Source: Candidatus Aminicenantota bacterium (GTDB lineage: Bacteria; Acidobacteriota; Aminicenantia; Aminicenantales; Aminicenantaceae). Taken from it: DNA of 6,086 nucleotides. Both the position numbers and the translations under genes were made by a program. The stretch is taken from assembly GCA_030607635.1 (NCBI GenBank), contig JAUWJP010000110.1, positions 1 to 6,086 of the forward strand, written 5' to 3'. Positions 1-5,152 of the stretch are shown here, one piece after another (the stretch's first letter is position 1; each line of letters opens with the position of its first letter). The notes beneath the pieces are model-generated. The model had not been told where the DNA came from. It searched no databases and saw only the letters and a list, made by a program, of their open reading frames with translations.

Positions 1-586
1 GAAAGTTTAAAGGAGCACAATCGCTTTTAGCCTTTGATTCCAGTCCAAAATCTCCCCTGGCCAGCATCACTGCAAGGCTGTGTTCTCCAAGAGTGCCTGT
101 TAAGATGATTTTATCGCCAGGTCGGATGGTACTGATAGCGGGTTTGGCTTGAATCATTCCCACACCTGCTGTGTTTATATAGATTTTGTCGGCTTGGCCG
201 CGCCTGACGACTTTGGTGTCGCCCGTGGTAATCTCGACCCCAGCATTTTTAGCTTCCTTTTTGATGGATTTGAGCACTTTTTCCAGGTCTTCCCAGGAAA
301 ATCCTTCCTCCAAGATCAAGGAGAGGGATATATACTTGGGCTCCGCACCTGAGACAACAAGATCATTGACTGTGCCGTTAATGCACAGTGTGCCGATGTC
401 CCCTCCTGGGAAAAAGATTGGGTCGACCACATAGCTATCAGTCGTGAAAGCAATTTGATGAGGGAGATGAGCTGAGTCGGAAAGCTCATCCAGAAAAGGA
501 TTTTTAAAGGTCTTCACAATATGTTGAGCGATAAAATCCCTCATCATCCTGCCGCCGCTTCCAAGCTCTAAGCTGACCTTTTTCAT
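1..586 (-). CDS. hypE: Hydrogenase maturation protein HypE (carbamoyl dehydratase), 3' part beyond the window
   Basis: HypE takes the carbamoyl group that HypF loads on its C-terminal cysteine and dehydrates it with ATP to a thiocyanate. It then hands cyanide to the iron held by HypC-HypD. About 195 N-terminal residues are visible and uninterrupted. Family marks include GSGGR near residue 10, TDSYVVDPIFFPGGDIG, the GTVNDLVVSGAEP stretch, the ILEEG block, TTGDTKVVRRG and INTAGVG, all typical of the PurM/HypE ATP-binding fold. The C-terminal domain with the acceptor cysteine lies outside the window. Two adjacent ATG codons (587-589 and 584-586 on the complement) could start it. The second is chosen because its spacing of 8 bases from the GAGG core is better, and it gives the usual MKKV start; the first would add one Met. 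It lies about 50 bases downstream of hypD, so it is probably co-transcribed with it. The identification is firm. Confidence 0.95.
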   Translation of the reverse strand, partial: MKKVSLELGSGGRMMRDFIAQHIVKTFKNPFLDELSDSAHLPHQIAFTTDSYVVDPIFFPGGDIGTLCINGTVNDLVVSGAEPKYISLSLILEEGFSWEDLEKVLKSIKKEAKNAGVEITTGDTKVVRRGQADKIYINTAGVGMIQAKPAISTIRPGDKIILTGTLGEHSLAVMLARGDFGLESKAKSDCAPLNF

Positions 587-592
587 CATTTT

Positions 593-598
593 CACCTC
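593..598 (-). promoter_or_regulatory. Ribosome binding site of hypE
   Basis: On the minus strand GAGGTG lies just upstream of a tandem ATGATG. The GAGG core is 5 bases from the first ATG and 8 from the second, which slightly favours the second as the start. Confidence 0.6.
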
Positions 599-640
599 AT
601 TCTTTTTATGTTTTCATTTAGGATTTGATGAATCAAACCT

Positions 641-1753
641 CTACAACTCATTCTTTATGGTTGGATTATATTTATAATATACAAAGCATGCCCCTTCAAA
701 AGAGACCATACAGGGTCCGCAGGGAAAATCAGGATTGCATTTTTCAACAAACAGAGGACATTGCGGTGGGGAGATTAGACCTTGCAAAACTTCCCCACAT
801 CGGCAGCCCGGAAGATCGCCGCTTCCACCTTTTATACTTAGGTTGAATCTGTTTTCAGCATCGAAGGCAGAATATTCTTTTTTGATTTTCAAGCCGCTCT
901 GAGGAATAAGGCCCAGGCCTCTCCAATAGGCATCTTTGGTCTCCAGCATCTCTCCCATGACGGCCAGGGCTTTTGGATTCCCAGAAGCTCTGACCACCCT
1001 TGAATATTCGTTGGAAACCGTGGCCTTTCCCTCTTTTATCTGATCTAGGATAGATGAAACGCCAAGGAGGATATCGCTGGGTTCAAAGCCAGTAATAGTT
1101 CCCGGAATCCCAAACTCTTCGGCGATGAACTGATAAGGTTTTTCTCCGATGATGGCGCTCACATGACCAGGGTAAAGAAATCCGTCTATGGCTATCTCTT
1201 TTGCTTCGACGATCGCTCTAAGGGGAGGAGGAATAATCCAGAGAGCCGAGAGGATCGAGAAGTTGGCAAGATTTTTCTCGATAGCTTCCCTAAGGGTTAA
1301 GGCAATAGCAGGGATTGTGGTCTCAAACCCGACGCCGAAGAAAACAACTTGTTTTTCTGGATTTGATCTGGCTATCTCCAGAGATTCTCGTGGAGAATAA
1401 ACAATTTTAACCATCGAGCCTGCAGCCGGAACAGCTTTTTGGAGAGAGCTTTTTTTGGTGGGAACCCTTGTCATGTCTCCAAAAGTGGTCAGGATAAAGT
1501 TTTCATTCTCTGTAACTAACTCTATGGCGGCCTCATGGATTTCATTCGGGGTGATGCACACCGGACATCCCGGTCCAGAAACCATTTCCACTCCCGCCTT
1601 TTCGAGCATGTTTTTTAAACCATATCTATGTATTGTCATAGTATGGGTCCCACAGACTTCCATGATCCGGGGAGATGAGGGGAGTTCTCGAGTCCTTTTC
1701 TCTATCTCAAAAAGAAGACCTCTGATTACTCTCTTATCCCTTAATTCTTTCAT
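641..1753 (-). CDS. hypD: Hydrogenase maturation protein HypD (Fe-S scaffold for Fe(CN)2CO)
   Basis: HypD pairs with HypC to form the cytoplasmic scaffold on which the iron of the [NiFe] site receives its CO and two cyanide ligands. At 370 residues it matches the usual family length. Visible motifs are CGTHT (34-38) and GPGCPVC (60-66), whose cysteines C34, C63 and C66 correspond to the known iron and redox cysteines of the family. GFETT (142-146), PGHVSAIIG (195-203) and GFEP (222-225) are also present. The C-terminal cysteine-rich region has C317, C319, C332, C339, C345, C348 and C356, which include the [4Fe-4S] ligands. The ATG is the only possible start nearby, because an in-frame TGA lies three codons upstream. 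It ends in TAG. No purine-rich ribosome binding site is evident in the 20 bases before it. It sits 67 bases after hypC and about 50 before hypE. Confidence 0.97.
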   Translation of the reverse strand: MKELRDKRVIRGLLFEIEKRTRELPSSPRIMEVCGTHTMTIHRYGLKNMLEKAGVEMVSGPGCPVCITPNEIHEAAIELVTENENFILTTFGDMTRVPTKKSSLQKAVPAAGSMVKIVYSPRESLEIARSNPEKQVVFFGVGFETTIPAIALTLREAIEKNLANFSILSALWIIPPPLRAIVEAKEIAIDGFLYPGHVSAIIGEKPYQFIAEEFGIPGTITGFEPSDILLGVSSILDQIKEGKATVSNEYSRVVRASGNPKALAVMGEMLETKDAYWRGLGLIPQSGLKIKKEYSAFDAENRFNLSIKGGSGDLPGCRCGEVLQGLISPPQCPLFVEKCNPDFPCGPCMVSFEGACFVYYKYNPTIKNEL

Positions 1754-1820
1754 TCGAAATCAAGTTGGGCGTGCAACGCTGGCCAGAAGAAATGGCTTCG
1801 TCCTTTTCCCCTTATCTTTT

Positions 1821-2087
1821 CTATCTCTTGCTTTGCTTCTTCTCTTCCTTATCATGATTTGCTAGTTCTTCCTTTTCGGCCACTTCTCTGAGGAGCGAGA
1901 AGGTCTCCCTTGCCTCTTCTTCATTCAATTTGGAGATAGCAAATCCGGCATGAACGATGACCCAGTCTCCAACCTTGAGGTTATCAAGAAGCGCAAAATT
2001 TGTCATAATTCTTGTCCCTAAATAATCAACTTTTCCCAGGTCGGATTCATCGATCTTGACTACTTTAGCCGGAATTCCTAAGCACAT
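1821..2087 (-). CDS. hypC: Hydrogenase maturation chaperone HypC
   Basis: HypC (HypC/HupF/HybG family) carries the iron with HypD and delivers the Fe(CN)2CO unit to the hydrogenase large-subunit precursor. The 88-residue product starts MCLGIPAKV, the family signature. Cys2, exposed after Met removal, is the iron-binding residue. GDWVIVHAGFAIS (40-52) carries the conserved His46. Residues 70-88 form a charged Glu/Lys-rich tail after the usual core, ending in TAG. It is the first gene of the leftward hyp block and has a strong GGAGG ribosome binding site. hypA, hypB and hypF are not in the window and may lie beyond hypE or elsewhere. Confidence 0.97.
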   Translation of the reverse strand: MCLGIPAKVVKIDESDLGKVDYLGTRIMTNFALLDNLKVGDWVIVHAGFAISKLNEEEARETFSLLREVAEKEELANHDKEEKKQSKR

Positions 2088-2093
2088 TGGTGT

Positions 2094-2098
2094 CCTCC
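2094..2098 (-). promoter_or_regulatory. Ribosome binding site of hypC
   Basis: GGAGG on the minus strand lies 6 bases before the hypC ATG. It is a canonical Shine-Dalgarno sequence and supports the MCLGIP start. Confidence 0.85.
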
Positions 2099-2148
2099 GT
2101 ATACACTAGATTTATAGATTACCAGATATAGAAGGCGAGGTCTATATT

Positions 2149-2177
2149 TTGACAATTTATATGCAAGCTCCTATAAT
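2149..2177 (+). promoter_or_regulatory. Consensus sigma-70 type promoter for uppS
   Basis: TTGACA (2149-2154) and TATAAT (2172-2177) are both perfect consensus hexamers, separated by the optimal 17 bases. The predicted transcription start is near 2184-2185, directly at the uppS ATG (2185-2187). This rules out the longer in-frame starts at TTG 2149 and ATG 2161 on this transcript, because they lie inside the promoter. It faces the uppS-cdsA block and sits in the region divergent from hypC. On the other strand TTGTCA overlaps the -35 box and could be a -35 element for hypC, but I see no good partner -10 there. Confidence 0.8.
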
Positions 2178-2184
2178 CTTATTT

Positions 2185-2955
2185 ATGCCCGAGAACCTTA
2201 AAAATTTCATTAAACCAGGGAGCGAGGAAGAGTTGCTGGTGAAGCAACTCGACTTTTCCCGTCTTCCCCGGCACGTAGCTGTCATCATGGATGGAAACGG
2301 TCGGTGGGCGAAAAAGAGAAAGCTGCCTCGGGTAGAAGGCCACCGAGTCGGGGCCAAATCTGTCCGCGAAGTGGTGGAAACGTGTGCTCATTTGGGAATT
2401 GAATATCTGACTCTGTTTGCTTTTTCCAAAGAGAACTGGAAAAGGCCTAAAAAAGAGGTTGCAACTCTCTGGAAGCTTCTTGAGGAATTCCTTAAGAGGG
2501 AGGATAAAGTCCTGGTTGAAAATAAGTTCCGCTTAAAGGTTATAGGCCAGATAGAAGCGATCCCAGCCTCTGCGAGGAGAGAATTAGAGCGTGTTGAAGA
2601 GTTGACAAAAAATAACACTCGCTTGACCATCGTTTTGGCCCTCAATTATGGGGGGCGAGATGAAATTGTGGATGCAGTCAAAAAAATAGTTAAAGAAAAA
2701 GACTTTGATATAAATACCTTGAATGAGGAAAAATTTTCTCAATATTTATACACAATCCATGTTCCTGACCCTGATTTAGTGATAAGAACAAGTGGAGAGC
2801 TCCGCGTCTCAAATTTTTTATTGTGGCAGATTGCTTATGCTGAGATCTGGATTACTCAGGACTTTTGGCCTGATTTCCGGAAAAAGCACCTGCTTCAGGC
2901 GCTTATCGATTACCAGAAGAGAGAAAGGAGGTTTGGAGATATCTATCCCCAATGA
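2185..2955 (+). CDS. uppS: Undecaprenyl diphosphate synthase (cis-prenyltransferase)
   Basis: UppS extends farnesyl diphosphate with isopentenyl diphosphate units to make the C55 carrier used for peptidoglycan and other wall polymers; it acts at the cytoplasmic membrane face. From ATG 2185 it has 256 residues, within the family range. Motifs are HVAVIMDGNGRWAKK (30-44) with catalytic Asp36, the FAFSKENWKRP block (78-88), LALNYGGRDEI (151-161), and the substrate-binding RTSGELRVSNFLLWQIAYAE (201-220). The end, RRFGDI, is also typical. A second plausible start is GTG 2239, preceded by the purine-rich GAGGAAGAG at 6 bases spacing; it gives 238 residues beginning just before the conserved core. 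ATG 2185 fits the promoter only as a near-leaderless message. The TGA stop overlaps the cdsA start (ATGA), which suggests translational coupling. Function is firm, start less so. Confidence 0.95.
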   Translation: MPENLKNFIKPGSEEELLVKQLDFSRLPRHVAVIMDGNGRWAKKRKLPRVEGHRVGAKSVREVVETCAHLGIEYLTLFAFSKENWKRPKKEVATLWKLLEEFLKREDKVLVENKFRLKVIGQIEAIPASARRELERVEELTKNNTRLTIVLALNYGGRDEIVDAVKKIVKEKDFDINTLNEEKFSQYLYTIHVPDPDLVIRTSGELRVSNFLLWQIAYAEIWITQDFWPDFRKKHLLQALIDYQKRERRFGDIYPQ

Positions 2956-3758
2956 ACTTCCTCAAAAGAACACTGACTGCCTTTGTGTTGTTGACCATCT
3001 TTTTTTTGGTCATACAATTTATGCCTCTTCTTGGTTTTTTCATTGTATTACAGATTTTGATATTGGTTTCTCTTTTTGAATTCTACAACTTATTTTCAGT
3101 AAAAAAAATCTATCCTCACAAAACACTCTGAATTGCTCTGGCACTAATCATAAGCTCTTCCTTCTACTTTGAAGAAATCTCGGTTGAGCTAGCTTTATTC
3201 GTAGCTCTTCTCATCGCAGGATTATATTTCCTTATTTATTACAATACATTAGAGAAACTTGTTTCCTTTCATTCTTCCGTTGCCCTAACTTTTTTTGGCG
3301 CCTTTTATTTGAGCTTTACCCTCAATTTTTTCTATCCACTGCTGGAAGAAAGAGGCTCGTGTTACATCTATTTTCTTTTAGTGGTGATTATTGTAGGGGA
3401 TACAGGAGCTTATTTATTCGGAAGCCTCTGGGGGCGGCGAAAAATGGTGCCCATAGCCAGCCCCAGAAAAACCTGGGAGGGAAGCATTGCCGGGATTTTA
3501 ACTGCCTGTTTGGGAGCTCTTGCTGCTCAGCAGGTCTTGTTGCCAGATACTGTTCTCTGGAAGGCTATCCTCTGTGGCTTTCTTGTTCATGCAGTGGCCC
3601 AAATAAGCGATCCTTTGGAGTCTCTTTTCAAAAGAGCGGTGGGAGTAAAAGATTCCTCCAACATCCTTCCCGGTCATGGCGGATTCTTGGATCGAGTGGA
3701 TAGTCTCATATTAGCTGCACCCTTTTTCTACTTTTTTCTTAAATATTTTTGGGAATAA
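2952..3758 (+). CDS. cdsA: Phosphatidate cytidylyltransferase CdsA, interrupted by an in-frame TGA
   Basis: CdsA converts phosphatidate and CTP to CDP-diacylglycerol, the precursor of membrane phospholipids; it is an integral membrane protein. The frame from ATG 2952 would encode about 268 residues, the usual family length. The N-terminal part (1-59, LKRTLTAFVLL then hydrophobic segments and LFEFYNL) looks like family N-termini. Codon 60 is TGA (3129-3131). The same frame then continues open to TAA, with hydrophobic segments, GDTGAYLFG (149-157), SPRKTWEG (170-177) and a complete CdsA signature at 224-250, from SLFKR through KD and PGHGG to DRVD. The frame is the same on both sides, so one base substitution explains the break, not an indel. 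The first ATG, GTG or TTG after the stop is TTG 3309, which would lose 119 residues and has no clear ribosome binding site. It may be a sequence error, a real nonsense mutation or, less likely, recoding. Confidence 0.9.
3129..3131 (+). other. In-frame TGA inside cdsA
   Basis: This TGA is codon 60 of cdsA, between KKIYPHKTL and IALALIISS. TGA ends uppS and dxr at family-typical C-termini, and tryptophan is written TGG in the other genes, so a genome-wide change of code is unlikely. A change from GGA, CGA or TGG by one base would restore the frame. Confidence 0.9.
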
Positions 3759-3784
3759 GTTTTAGGCATTGTCCTAGGGAAACG

Positions 3785-3793
3785 TGATATAAT
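3785..3793 (+). promoter_or_regulatory. Possible extended -10 promoter for dxr
   Basis: TGATATAAT is a perfect extended -10 element (TGN followed by TATAAT). No good -35 box stands 17 bases upstream (GGCATT), and TAGGCA at 19 bases is a poor match, but extended -10 promoters tolerate this. Transcription from near 3800 would place the repeat cluster in the dxr leader. Confidence 0.45.
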
Positions 3794-3815
3794 GAGTTGT
3801 CTTTCAGGCTATATT

Positions 3816-3902
3816 TGTTATTGCGAGCGACTAAAGGGAGCGTGGCAATCTCATAAGAAAAAAGGCTGAGATTTCCGCGTCGTTGCGCTCCTCGTTATGA
3901 CA
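3816..3902. repeat. Inverted pair of a dispersed palindromic repeat (units A and B)
   Basis: Unit A (3816-3852) begins TGTTATTGCGAGCGAC and ends GGCAATCTC. Unit B (3868-3902) read on the minus strand begins TGTCATAACGAGGAGCG and ends GGAAATCTC. The two face each other across a 15-base A-rich loop, so the transcript could fold into a long imperfect hairpin. From memory, ATTGCGAG...CAATCTC units of this kind are dispersed in many bacterial genomes as short non-coding repeats. No transposase is present, so at most it is a non-autonomous element. Confidence 0.75.
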
Positions 3903-3913
3903 ATTTGTTACAT

Positions 3914-3950
3914 GAGATTGTTTCACCCCCCTTAGGGGCCTGCAATGACA
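3914..3950 (-). repeat. Third, diverged copy of the same repeat (unit C)
   Basis: On the minus strand this 37-base unit begins TGTCATTGCAGGCC and ends AACAATCTC. It aligns without gaps to unit A at 25 of 37 positions, with the ends best kept. Its centre includes CCCCTTAGGGG, a perfect small palindrome. Its orientation matches unit B and is opposite to unit A. Confidence 0.65.
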
Positions 3951-3955
3951 TATAA

Positions 3956-3976
3956 TCACATGACTTTGTGACAAAG
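3956..3976. promoter_or_regulatory. Overlapping small dyads just upstream of dxr
   Basis: CTTTGTGACAAAG (3964-3976) is a perfect odd palindrome with 6-base arms. It overlaps TCACA-N6-TGTGA (3956-3971). Both lie 18-38 bases before the dxr ATG and directly after a TATAAT (3951-3956). They could be an operator or alternative weak hairpins; a chance occurrence is possible. Confidence 0.3.
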
Positions 3977-3993
3977 CCAACTTTTGAGATAAA

Positions 3994-5151
3994 ATGAAAA
4001 ATATTTCAGTCCTTGGTTCAACCGGCTCTATCGGTCGCAGCAGCCTCGAAGTCATCGATAAACTCAGTCATAGGTTCAAGGTTGTGGGACTTACAGCCGG
4101 CCGCAATACCCAGCTTCTTGAGAAACAAATCGAAAAATTCAGGCCAAAAATTGTCTCTTTAGAGAGAAAGGAAGAAGCCGAGGATCTAAAGCGGAAATTC
4201 AGAGAAAAATCCATTAAAGTAACTTTTGCTCAAGAGGGAGCAGAGGAAGTGGCCAGTTTTTCGGAAAATGACATCGTTATTTCTGCTATAACAGGCATAG
4301 ATGGTTTGAGGCCAACTCTAGCTGCAGTGCAAGAAGGGAAAAAAGTTGCTCTGGCTAACAAAGAGTCTATGGTTGTAGCTGGCCCTTTGATCCAGGATAT
4401 GATCCGGAAGTTCGGAGCTCAACTCATTCCTGTTGACAGTGAACATAGTGGCGTTTTCCAGTGCCTGGCCAAGGAAGAGATGGAAAGCGTAAAGAAAGTA
4501 ATCCTGACGGCTTCTGGTGGTCCCTTTTTCTCGAAGTCTTCCTCTGAAATGAATGATATCACTCTTGAGGAAGCCTTGAATCATCCCCGGTGGAAAATGG
4601 GCAAAAAGGTCACTATTGATTCAGCGACTTTAATGAACAAGGGATTAGAGTTGATTGAGGCCCGCTGGCTTTTTGGTCTCGAGCCTCGGCAACTGGGGAT
4701 TTTGGTTCATCCCCAAAGCATCGTTCATTCCCTTGTTGAGATGAGTGATGGATCTGTTTTGGCCCAACTTGGTCCAACCGATATGAAGCTTCCTATCCAG
4801 TATGCTTTGACTTATCCTGAAAGGGAAGAGTCCTTATTGCCTTCCCTGGATTTATCCGAGATAAAAGCTTTAGAATTTTATGAAGTTAATGTAGAAAAAT
4901 TTCCGATTATCAAACTTGCTCGTCTGGCATTGGAAGAAGGAGAAAGTTTCCCGATTGCCCTTAACGCCGCCAACGAGGTGGTGGTCTCTGCTTTTCTTGA
5001 ACAGAGAATAAAATTTATGGATATTTCAGATGTTGTAACCGAGATTGTCGAAAATCATCAAAAAAGAAAAGCTCAAAGTTTAGAGGATATATTCGATGTA
5101 GACAGGGAAACGAGGCGAGTATCCTTGGATTTACTGAAAAAAAGGTCGTGA
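3994..5151 (+). CDS. dxr: 1-deoxy-D-xylulose 5-phosphate reductoisomerase
   Basis: Dxr (IspC) rearranges and reduces 1-deoxyxylulose 5-phosphate to 2-C-methylerythritol 4-phosphate with NADPH, the committed step of the MEP isoprenoid pathway; it is cytosolic. The 385-residue product is close to family length and complete. GSTGSIG (8-14) is the NADPH-binding loop. ALANKESMV is at 119-127. PVDSEHSG (146-153) supplies metal ligands Asp148 and Glu150. TASGGPF is at 172-178 and HPRWKMGKK (197-205) is the flexible loop with Trp200. DSATLMNKGLE (209-219) holds Asn215, Lys216 and metal ligand Glu219. VHPQSIVHSLVE and PTDMKLPIQYAL follow. The start matches family N-termini, but the ribosome binding site is weak (GAGA, 4 bases before the ATG). 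Its product feeds the precursors used by UppS. It ends in TGA one base before rseP. Confidence 0.97.
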   Translation: MKNISVLGSTGSIGRSSLEVIDKLSHRFKVVGLTAGRNTQLLEKQIEKFRPKIVSLERKEEAEDLKRKFREKSIKVTFAQEGAEEVASFSENDIVISAITGIDGLRPTLAAVQEGKKVALANKESMVVAGPLIQDMIRKFGAQLIPVDSEHSGVFQCLAKEEMESVKKVILTASGGPFFSKSSSEMNDITLEEALNHPRWKMGKKVTIDSATLMNKGLELIEARWLFGLEPRQLGILVHPQSIVHSLVEMSDGSVLAQLGPTDMKLPIQYALTYPEREESLLPSLDLSEIKALEFYEVNVEKFPIIKLARLALEEGESFPIALNAANEVVVSAFLEQRIKFMDISDVVTEIVENHQKRKAQSLEDIFDVDRETRRVSLDLLKKRS

Positions 5152-5152
5152 A

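Larger units (their letters stand above)
3759..3993. other. 235-base gap between cdsA and dxr
   Basis: No credible gene lies here. The gap holds an extended -10 box (3785-3793), three copies of a palindromic repeat (3816-3852, 3868-3902, 3914-3950), a second TATAAT (3951-3956) without a recognisable -35 box, and overlapping small dyads (3956-3976). No hairpin followed by a T-run follows cdsA, so read-through into dxr remains possible. Its length contrasts with the overlap or one-base spacing at the other joints of the block. Confidence 0.8.

Noticed and set aside
624..637. FNR-like site TTTGATGAATCAAA between hypD and hypE
   Set aside because: The half-sites match TTGAT and ATCAA, but the spacer is 2 bases, not 4. 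It sits between co-directional genes just after the hypD stop, so it is more likely chance or a weak hairpin.
1455..1865. A 136-residue plus-strand frame opposite hypD and hypC
   Set aside because: It is antisense to strongly conserved HypD motifs and has no recognisable domain, so it is a shadow of hypD.
3129..3131. Alternative genetic code with TGA as a sense codon
   Set aside because: uppS and dxr end at TGA exactly where their families end, and tryptophan is written TGG elsewhere.
3129..3165. Selenocysteine insertion at the cdsA TGA
   Set aside because: The bases after the TGA allow only a weak stem with an internal loop, the codon falls in a hydrophobic segment, and I know of no selenoprotein members of CdsA.
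3816..3950. CRISPR array
   Set aside because: The three units are diverged, in mixed orientation and lack regular spacers, which fits dispersed palindromic repeats rather than CRISPR.
3831..4055. A 74-residue minus-strand reading frame between cdsA and dxr
   Set aside because: It is mostly a translation of the palindromic repeat units and the antisense of the dxr start. It has no ribosome binding site or family resemblance.
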